64,000 nucleotides of DNA from Sabellastarte sp. h YS-2021 (taxonomy: Eukaryota > Annelida > Polychaeta > Sabellida > Sabellidae): contig OZ024929.1 of assembly GCA_964017235.1 (NCBI GenBank), forward strand, positions 111,957,793-112,021,792, given 5' to 3'. How positions within the stretch are numbered: the first letter of the stretch is position 1; every line of letters starts with the position of its first letter. The notes under the pieces were generated by a model. It saw only the letters and a program-made list of their open reading frames with translations, had not been told where the DNA came from and did no database searches. The position numbers were made by a program, and so were the translations under genes. Shown piece by piece: positions 12,593 to 21,307 of this stretch.

Positions 12593-13233
12593 GCACCCGC
12601 ACTAACCTACAAAACGCATTATGACGTCATTTACTGGTATGTTCCCGGTAAGTAAAGTTTCGTTGACTGTGGCTTTGCATTGGCCTCATTTTATATTATA
12701 TGTATGTTATTGTGTCTTTTACGGACCCCAGGAAGGGACATAGAACTGTTTAATTCCCTATCATTTTTTTATATCATTACCACAAGTTAGAAAATCGTTC
12801 CCACAAGTTAGCAAGTCATTCCCGCAAGATAGTACGTTGTTTACACAAGTTAACAAGTCGTTACCACAAGATATTAAGTCATTCCCACAAGTTAGAAAGT
12901 CGTTACCACAAGATACTAACTCGTTCCTACAAGTTAGCAAAGTCGTTACCACAAGATACTAACTCGTTCCCACAAGTTAGAAAAGTCGTTACCACAAGAT
13001 ACTAACTCATTCCCACAACTTAGCAAAGTCATTACCACAAGATACTAACTCGTTCCCACATCTTAGCAAAGTCATTACCACAAGATACTAAGTCATTCCC
13101 CCCAAGATAGCAAGTTGTTCCCACAAGTTACCAAGTCATTACCACAAGATACTAAGTCATTCCCACAAGTTAGCAAGTCGTTCCCACAAGTTAGCAAGTG
13201 GTTACCACAAGATAGCAAGTCACTACCACAAGA

Positions 13234-14806
13234 TATAATAATAATAATAACTTTATTTCAGACATAATATTACAGTATATTAGTCCATAGAAACATAAGT
13301 GTACAACATAGAGTGGTAGTAAAGAAGAACAAGATTTGTGTAATTAGTTAATATAAGTATAAATATGAAAAAAAAAAAAACAAAAAAAAACATGTACTAA
13401 TAGAGAAAAAAATGATACATTTATCTGTTGATCACATGGCACTGTTGTCCATTACATATATACATATTTGTTCCATATTTTAAGGATAGTAGAGAGTTTT
13501 ACAGCACAACTTGTTAAATATGACACCATAAGAGCATTATCACTTGTATTTATTCTTTGTAGCAAACTGTAGCAGGATATTCGACGAATTTCTGGCAAAG
13601 AGCAAATATTTTTACTTACAAACATGTTAGAAGCACTGCAGTACATTGGTTGCTTAAACAACATTCTAAATATGTTATTGTAAGAAACAACAAATTTTCT
13701 GTAGGTAGTGTTTGAGTAGTTACTCCAAAGTGACATAGTATACATAGAATACATGTAAGTTTTAAAAAGAACACCTTTAACTTCTGAGGAGCTATCTGAA
13801 AACTTATTGCATAACATGTTTCCTTTAGCATAGTTAGCTTGAACCTGTCTTAAAATGTCCTTGTCATCTACCAGATTGCTACTAATGTAATGTCCTAAGT
13901 ATTTGTATGTGTCAACTAAAGATAATGCTTTATCATTAATGTATATGTCAGGAAGTTGATTCTTACAGCGACAGTCAAATTTACTTAAGGCTGTCATGTA
14001 TACAGTTTTATTTTCATTGAATCTAAGATCTAGCTTATTACCCTCATACACACAACAATTTATCAGTTCTTGTAAGCCTTTAGCTGAAGGGCAGAACAAA
14101 ACAATATCATCAGCATACATAAGATGATTAATGCGCATTCCTTTGAAAGAGCAGCCTATAATTTTACTGTTTAACTTTTCACTTATTTCATTCACATAAA
14201 TATTGAAGAATAGGGGAGAAAGTATTCCACCCTGTCTAACACAATTTATTGTCATGAAAGAATCAGACATAACTGAGCCCCATTGAACACACACTTCACT
14301 ATGAGAGAACCAGAGGACCAGAATTCGTAAGATGTAGAGAGGTATACCCTTTTTGTGTAGAATGTGTATCAATGTACCATGGTTCACTCTGTCAAAAGCT
14401 TTGGATGCATCCATAAAAGCAACGAAAGATGTAGATCCGTGCTTATGCATAAAATTCAATATTTCCTTCAGAAGAAAAATACACAATTCTGTCGAATGGC
14501 CTTGTTTAAATCCGAATTGATTAGGTGCAGTATAAAGTTTATCCTGGAGTTTTTGAGTAAGATAATTTCAAATATTTTTGATGCTGTAGAGTTGAGTCCA
14601 ATTGGTCTGTAGTTACTTTTGGCAGATATATCACCAGATCTGTCCTTCACAATAGGTGCAATCACACTTTTTATCATGGAAGAGGGAACGAATTTGTGGC
14701 TAAGCAGTGAGGTGAATAGTAATGCTAAACAGACATTAACTCTATTACTGCTATATTTAAAATGCTCTGTTGTTAATTTATCAAGTCCAGGGGACTTTCC
14801 TAATAT
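13234..14806 (-). mobile_element. 5'-truncated RTE-like LINE insertion
   Basis: The element reads on the minus strand and ends 3' in a TTA-rich tail (aataaagttattattattat at about 13234-13256). Its upstream end stops abruptly at about 14806, where the host 21-bp minisatellite resumes. That is the structure of a 5'-truncated target-primed insertion. It interrupts the left arm of the foldback element. Confidence 0.8.
13452..14803 (-). pseudogene. LINE reverse transcriptase, truncated and frameshifted
   Basis: The downstream frame (14486 to 13452) has RT motifs in order: FMDASKAFDRVNHGTL (motif A), RQGGILSPLFFNIYVNEI (motif B), MYADDIVLF (catalytic YADD) and YKYLGHYI. The upstream part is in another frame (KSPGLDKLTTEHF, then SVIAPIVKD and SNYRPIGLNSTASKIFE), so one frameshift lies near 14.5 kb. 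The endonuclease domain and N-terminus are missing. The motif style resembles RTE-related or similar APE-type LINEs; the clade is not certain. It is not expected to be functional. Confidence 0.85.
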
Positions 14807-15835
14807 GAAGTCATTCCCACAAGTTTTACTAAGTCATGCTTTTATGCCAATGTACAGGCAATTTCTTTGTCTATGATACCTAACTTATATAGAGGTCACC
14901 CATCTACTAGCATACCATTCAAGATTACATATCCCTGTAGGCCTCCAGAGCTTGCATGTTTCCTGTTACTTTACAAGTCAAACTTTCATACCATTATGGT
15001 TATCATTTTATCAATTTTAATGGTTATTCTTCTTAGTTACCTAATTAGTGACCTTCACATGTCATCTACTTATTATTACAGGTATACTGCAATACTGTCT
15101 TTTAGAGGTTTAATACTAATTGCGTTACAGTGTCTATATGTGGCACGTAAGGGGGAAGGAACCAAGGCAATGGATATAAAGAAGGGGTTGAGAATAACAA
15201 GACTATGCAATTTACTGTATAAAAAGTCTAGGAAAATTTGCACCACAGCAAACACGAGTTTTGCTGCATCCAGGTACATAGCTTGTATGAGAATCCAGTG
15301 GAGATACAGCAAGGTATGCTGTGCCAAAAAGCACCCAGTCCAATGTAACATACTAAAATATCTTGGAAGAACCAAGGAAAGTGCCATAAAACAGGCATTT
15401 TGCTATCTTGCTATTTTGTGGGAACGACTTGGTAATTTGTGGGAACAACTTGCTAACTTATGGGAACGACTTGGTTACTTGTGGGAATGACTTGGTAACT
15501 TGTGGGAACAACTGTTTAACTTGTGGAAACAACTTTCTATCTTGTGGGAACGACTTTCTAACTTGTGGGAACGACTTGCTAGGTTGTGGAAACGACTTTT
15601 TAACTTGTGGGAATGACTTTCTAACTTGTGGAGACAACTTGCTATCTTGTGGGAGCAACTTAGTAACTTGTGGGAACGACTTTCTAACTGGTGGTAATGT
15701 CAACTTGTGGTAATGAGTTGTTAACTTGTGGTAATGAGTTGCAAACTCGTGGCCACAACTTCTTATCTCGTGGGAACGAGATAAAAATTGCTAAGAAAAC
15801 AGTTCTATGTCCCTTCCTGGGCTCTGTAGAACACA

Positions 15836-16056
15836 CCTGTATTTGTTTAGTATATTTATTATTCATTTGGGTTTTAACGTCGCTTTCAGGCAGTTTTATG
15901 GGCAGAGGAAACAGTACATACAGTTGGTCAAGGTTCTGTACTGTAAACTACGGACCATCAGTAAACAACTACCAGCTTTTCCACACAAGGTCTGGGGTTT
16001 GAACTGCAGACCTCAGACATGGGAGGCAAGTGTCACCACTATGCCAACACGGTCCC
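15836..16056 (-). mobile_element. tRNA-derived SINE
   Basis: Read on the minus strand, the 5' head holds an A box (TGGCATAGTGGT, 16046-16035) and a B box (GCAGTTCAAACCCC, 16007-15994), as in a pol III promoter derived from a tRNA. The body ends with gcctgaaagcgacgttaaaa and then an AAT-rich tail. The tail is probably shared with a partner LINE. Confidence 0.8.
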
Positions 16057-16114
16057 TTGTTTAATATAAAACCTTTCGTGGAATTGTAACAAATTTACCT
16101 CACACCTGTGAAAT

Positions 16115-16771
16115 CTGGGTATGTATTCACAAAGGTTCTTAGAAATAGGCTGCATTTTCATTACAGTAAACACAATAGACAACTTAATATCTGACACTCT
16201 GTTCTAGATGTCGATTTGAAATCAATTGCTGTACTATAATCACTAAAGCACCTATTTTTCTTAAGGTAAGCATGCTATGTTCCAGTCTTAGATTTAAATC
16301 AATTTTAAGAATATTCTAAGAATAAGATTTTTTGTGAATAGCAAATTCTTATTCTTAGAAAAATTCTAACAATAAAACCATTCTTAGAAAATTCTAAGAA
16401 TAAGTTTTATCTAAGAATAAGAATCATTGTGAATAGGAAAATTCCTATTCTTAGAGTTTTTATAACACCCCCCCCCCCCCCCCGAAAATTCTAAGGAAAA
16501 ATATCAGAATAAGAGTTATTCTAAGAATAAGAATCTTTGTGAATACAGGCCCAGATGTGACAACAAGGTGATTGTTTCTGTTCCAAGGACGGGAAAGTCC
16601 AGAGATCTGGTTTTGTTAGCTTGTGCACGGAATATTTGGCATTGTTCAGCTATCTGTGACATTGATGTTGATTATATGCATCTTAGGGGCAGTGGCAATA
16701 AAGTAGCGGATTTATACCTGTTAATACAATTGTCATTTTTCTTAGAAAAATCTTTGTGAATACAGGCCCTG
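16115..16771. mobile_element. Composite MITE (CAGGGCC ends) with inner insertions
   Basis: The left end (gtattcacaaaggttcttagaa) and the right end, complemented (cagggcctgtattcacaaag), match as diverged TIRs. The body is full of complementary ttctaagaataag / cttattcttagaa blocks that could fold extensively, and a poly-C run (16466-16483). A second copy of the right end lies at 16532-16553, so the region is nested or duplicated. The termini resemble those of the element at 50.5 kb. Confidence 0.6.
16556..16713 (+). pseudogene. RNase H fragment of a YR retrotransposon
   Basis: An open stretch reads CDNKVIVSVPRTGKSRD, then LACARNIWH, DIDVDYMHLRG and NKVADLY. It matches the C-terminal RNase H part of the polyprotein at 21.3-23.9 kb (CDNAAVISVLKSGKARD, ACARNVWY, DIDLQYTHIRG, NRVADALSRW). 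About 53 codons remain, flanked on both sides by copies of tttgtgaatacaggccc, so it is a captured, non-functional scrap. Confidence 0.8.
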
Positions 16772-18235
16772 TTCGCTAACTGTTGTTTCAGAAATTAATT
16801 TTTGGATCTGCAACAAAATCTCCAGAGTACAGCAAGTGTTGTTATAGTGTACACACTCCTGTTAACAGGTTTAACCATTTGCACTATGGTGTCCATTTAT
16901 GTCATACATTAGTGAGACATGAAACTATGTTAATCTCCTTTTCCATTGTGACAACATATAACCTAAATTTAGACACATACGGACATGAGTGTGAGTGTGA
17001 GCATACTAAAAGGCCTTTTAAAACTAATTTTGTGGACCACACAATGACCATGCAGTTATGAAATTTGACAAAAATTGTCACTTCATTCTCACCATTGTGT
17101 TCATTGGTTTCAGTGTGTACATATTTAACTTATGCTCGATGATGGTATTCCTACAGTTCCAGGAAGGGACCCTCATATCCCAGTAGTACACATGAAAGAA
17201 TGAGGTCTATGTTGTGTCGAATGCCAGCGAAGAAGTCCAACTGAAATGCGAATCCCACTGAAGACATCCTGCCCAAATATGAAGAAGATAGAACCTGGTC
17301 CAACCACTATCAAAGGTAGATGAACCAGTTTGGTTGCAGCTCATGACTCCAGGAAGGAAAGGTGTTATCTAGATGTTACAACATAACAGAAAATGTACAG
17401 ATTACAAAGTGAAAAAAAACTACACCAGTCATTCTGATTACATAAAAACCAGTACGTTTTAATTATTTTTTAGTTGGTGCAAATTTATGAAAAAGTATAA
17501 TTGCAGGGCAGTAGGTTGTTAGGATGTTTGACATTTCAAAATTTCCTCTCTCACTTCCGTGGTATAGACTTGGAGCAAGTCTTCCGTGGTAGTGCATTCA
17601 CATTAAAGTTATATCAACATGTAGGTTATACTTAAGAACTGACATGACCTTAAAATGTTATCAGGGATCTTAAACTCAAACTTTGACAAAAATTAATAGT
17701 GTTATCAAGGCCCTTAAACCTAAACTTTGACAAAAATTGCTAGTGTTTTAGGGACCTTAAGCTCAAACTTTGACCAGAATTGCTATTTTTAAAGTTTTGT
17801 TTGAGGACAACACGAGCTTCTGAGCTGAAATCTGTAAGCGTATTGACTGTAACATTTATAACACCCTTTGAATTTTACATTTATGCAAACCTGTGAATAC
17901 CTTTTATATCTTGAATGTAAAAAGAACTGAAACATTACAGACTTCCGCAAAACAATTCACAAAGTATTTCAAACAGTATTTATGTTACAGTGAATATGTG
18001 TAATTGGGGAACACACATATTTTCTGAATTTTTCAGGGAATACACGTATTCCTAGTTTTAGGGAATACACATATTCGTTGAAGTTTGGTTACAGTTACAA
18101 ACAGAAGCCATTTTACCAAGTTTCTGAAAACTTGTTAAAATAACAACCTTTCTGACACACGCCCACTTATGCATTGGCTTTTGACAATTGATAACACCTC
18201 GTTGATATACTGCTCTTTTTGGTTTTCTGAGACTG
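16772..18235. other. No recognisable gene; short tandem repeats
   Basis: No exon-like frame was found. Three ~58-bp repeats built around ccttaaactcaaactttgac lie at about 17644-17795, and three gggaatacacatattc-like repeats lie at 18008-18080. Confidence 0.5.
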
Positions 18236-18448
18236 ATTATTGATTTGGGTTACTTGTTTCTTTCAAGACATGCAGTGCATATCAGTTGGTCAATATCTAT
18301 ATGTTACACCACCGAGAAGAAGGAAGTAACCACCAACTTTCTCCACTCAAAGTGAGTGCAAGGTTTCAAACCCAATATCTTAGAAGAGAGATATCAGTGC
18401 AATATGCATCATCCCCACACCAAGGGTGCACTAGCAAAGTCACTGCCA
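18236..18448 (-). mobile_element. Diverged tRNA-derived SINE, same family
   Basis: On the minus strand, an A-box-like GCTAGTGCACC is followed by a B-box-like GGGTTTGAAACC (18373-18361) and a body containing ttgaccaactgatatgcactg and taacccaaatcaataat. These blocks align in the same order with the SINE at 15836-16056. It is older and more diverged. Confidence 0.6.
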
Positions 18449-18805
18449 TCGATATAAACATATAAATTCTCCGCAATTATTTTTCACTTACAAGTATCTC
18501 ACTTTCCCTTCACATTGGAGGCCATCGGCAGCTTTGTATGTCACATACTCTTTGGTTACAACAAACATTATCACATGGGTGTCGCTTGTTTTCTTTGTAC
18601 ACTTTACCTTATGGTTTACTTATGATTCTCTTGGTTTTCCTCCATCTTTCTTTTTGGTACCAGCAACTGCATGGGTAGCTATCAGTAGTAGTTAAAAAAA
18701 TTCAAAACAACACAAAAAGATCACAATATGCTATTGCAAATTAAAAGAATCAAAACGGGATTTTTTTGTAAAGGAAATCTTCAGCATATAACAAACATAA
18801 CCTTT

Positions 18806-19338
18806 CAGTCCCCAATCCCTAAGACAGACAAACACATGCGGGTACCATTTTTATTATATATATATATGAGTAAATACAATACTAATACTAATACTATTTA
18901 CAAATCTACTAAAATAATGTATATAAAAGTTCTTGTTGTAAGTATGATGCAATAATAAAAGATTAAATACTGATAAGGCTGCACAAGGGGTTTACTGTGA
19001 TGAAGCAGCCCATATATAATGAGACTTTACATTGATCTATGATGAGGTTTGACAAGCAAACCCAAACACTGACATTGACCTACTGACCTCTGGGTTGACC
19101 TTGAACCCCAGCAGAAGGGGAAACTTAGGATTTTACTGGACAAGGAAGTATTTAATCCAAAAATGGTGCATAGCCAATTTTGACTAAGGTAACGAAGGTC
19201 AAACCGAAGTCCCCCTACACTGCTGAGGAGGAAGGAACCCCCAGAGTTTACATTAAAATAACTAATATTTGTAAAGAATTTGTAAATCTTTGTAAAAACT
19301 TGGCAAAATGTGACACAATATAACATAAGAATGACCCT
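18806..19338 (-). repeat. Split direct repeat B2 (533 bp)
   Basis: Near-identical to 19655-20187 at an exact offset of 849 bp. It forms the 3' terminal segment of the YR retrotransposon. It contains several tgacct/aggtca half-sites. Confidence 0.92.
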
Positions 19339-19398
19339 ATTCTCATACAAACGTGACCTTGACCCAGCAAAGGTCAACCTACAGGGAGGGAGGGTGGG

Positions 19399-19654
19399 AG
19401 AATTTTCCATGTTTCTCTTTTGAAAGTCACATTCAAACTGAATTTGAAGCCAAGAGGAAAACTTGAGGTCACCAAGTCCAACAATGAAATAGACTTGTTT
19501 ACAGGTTACTAGGCGACTGAGTAAACTTCTAGGAAGCCAGGATGATAGTGATCAGACTGGTACCCAACCCACCAATGAATTGGTCAAGACTTTGTATCAA
19601 CATACTGCCTTGGGGGGAGGACTGACCCCCGGGTCGCCCAAACAACCCAAGAGA
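19399..19654 (-). repeat. Split direct repeat A2 (256 bp)
   Basis: Repeats the element's 5' terminal segment at 31431-31686 with about three mismatches. It is joined directly to B1. Confidence 0.92.
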
Positions 19655-20187
19655 CAGTCCCCAATCCCCAAGACAGACAAACACATGCGGGTACCATTTT
19701 TATTATATATATATATGAGTAAATACAATACTAATACTAATACTATTTACAAATCTACTAAAATAATGTATATAAAAGTTCTTGTTGTAAGTATGATGCA
19801 ATAATAAAAGATTAAATACTGATAAGGCTGCACAAGGGGTTTACTGTGATGAAGCAGCCCATATATAATGAGACTTTACATTGATCTATGATGAGGTTTG
19901 ACAAGCAAACCCAAACACTGACATTGACCTACTGACCTCTGGGTTGACCTTGAACCCCAGCAGAAGGGGAGACTTAGGATTTTACTGGACAAGGAAGTAT
20001 TTAATCCAAAAATGGTGCATAGCCAATTTTGACTAAGGTAACGAAGGTCAAACCGAAGTCCCCCTACACTGCTGAGGAGGAAGGAACCCCCAGAGTTTAC
20101 ATTAAAATAACTAATATTTGTAAAGAATTTGTAAATCTTTGTAAAAACTTGGCAAAATGTGACACAATATAACATAAGAATGACCCT
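19655..20187 (-). repeat. Split direct repeat B1 (533 bp)
   Basis: Partner of 18806-19338. It ends 27 bp downstream of the recombinase stop codon. Confidence 0.92.
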
Positions 20188-20213
20188 CAAACCCAAGGCC
20201 AGAGGTAGGATAT

Positions 20214-21190
20214 TTATGCATTTAAGGTAGAAGCAATAGTTGTGGCCAGGGTTTCACCATAGCTGTGATCTGACTGGATATAACGCCAGACACAGTCTGA
20301 CGACCACGTCCCATGACGTTTGATATCTTGAATTGGAATGTGTGAGTTGTAGGCCAAGGTAGCACCAGACCTGCGAAAGTCATGAAACGTATGAAAAGCT
20401 GGGTTCAAACCCAGAGACTGGTTGATGCTTTTTAAGACTTTACGAACTCTAGAGTCAGTAAGGGTTATATTACCCCTGAGGGATGATACTTGAAAAAGGG
20501 AAGAAGAGGAAGACATGGTGTAAGTTTTGAACAATGCCTTTAAGGCAGAGTGTGGACAAATGAGCTTGTTTTTAAGCTTCGGAAGGGTTATACACTGGAC
20601 CTTATCCCTGGTTTGCATGGTCTTGGTCCACTTTAGCAACACCTTGACAAATTTTTTGGTAAAAAATATGTCTTCCCCTGTTAGATGCCTAGACGGATCG
20701 AACGCAGCCAAGGAGTGAGGAGCCAGGTTTGATAATCGACAAAACCCAAAGAACCCCACCAAGAAAACAGCCCTATACACTGGGCCTGAGATGACATCTT
20801 CACAAGCCACCGAGATATCTATGAGCCTATCTATTGATATGATATTATGTGACTTTACTGTGAGAGGACGATTGATCCTGAGAGCTTTGAGAAAATATTT
20901 CAGCTTTGGATGTTCAAAGACAGTAAATGACAAGTCATGCAGCACAAAATGAGCCTTTATGGCTGAAACATAATTTTCAATCATTGATACTGAGCAATCA
21001 TTGATTACAAGACATTCTAAGAATGACAGAACTACTTTAATATTAACATCTGACAGCACACATCTAGTGTGCACACAAAAGGCTACAAAAGTTCTAAACA
21101 TGGTTAAATAGGCACCACGAGTTCTTGGACGAAAGGCTTGATGTAATCTGCTGGCTGCCTTTGCAGAGAGTGAAGTCAAAGCCTCAGTAT
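20214..21190 (-). CDS. Tyrosine recombinase of YR retrotransposon
   Basis: Integrase of the element. It carries the tyrosine-recombinase active-site set: Arg in GFFGFCRLSNL, His and Arg in FHDFRRSGATLAY, the HGTW box in KRHGTWSSD, and the nucleophile Tyr in VWRYIQSD. The N-terminal part (SRLHQAFRPRTRGAYL) is the usual core-binding domain of DIRS-order recombinases. The frame is intact to its stop at 20214. It has no ATG near its start; the first sense codons follow a splice-acceptor-like gttgtag ending at 21191. A homologous acceptor stands at the same point in the second YR element at 40.28 kb, so expression by splicing is plausible. The gap from the RT stop is only about 80-120 bp. Confidence 0.88.
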
Positions 21191-21307
21191 CTACAACACA
21201 AAGCGCAGTATCTTTCAGTATCAAATTTTTATATATATAGCAGGCCTAGCCTGCAGGCACACAATACAATACATATGGGTACATTAAAACTGTACATAAC
21301 TAAAATA

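Larger units (their letters stand above)
12727..15821. mobile_element. Foldback-like DNA transposon with minisatellite arms
   Basis: The 25 bases at 12727-12751 (cccaggaagggacatagaac...) are the exact reverse complement of 15797-15821. Immediately inside each end is an array of 21-bp units in opposite orientation: acaagttagcaagtcgttcc on the left (about 12776-13233, resuming at 14808-14836) and its complement on the right (about 15405-15775). This resembles Foldback-type elements, whose long inverted repeats are built of short tandem units. The inner ~565 bp (14837-15400) encode nothing I recognise. A LINE has inserted into the left arm at 13234-14806. No clear target duplication was visible. 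Confidence 0.8.

Noticed and set aside
14867-15490. 207-codon open frame between the foldback arms as a possible transposase
   Set aside because: No transposase motif or acidic triad that I can place; it runs into the minisatellite for its last 30 codons. Retained only as unexplained internal sequence.
15408-15713. Heptapeptide repeat protein (CGNDLLT-like) in the minisatellite arms, also at 12761-12952
   Set aside because: The 21-bp unit length makes every frame a heptad repeat. Open frames appear on both strands of the same array, and this sequence is the inverted arm of a transposon.
15822-15830. Target-site duplication for the foldback element
   Set aside because: Left flank (tttacggac) and right flank (ctctgtaga) do not match.
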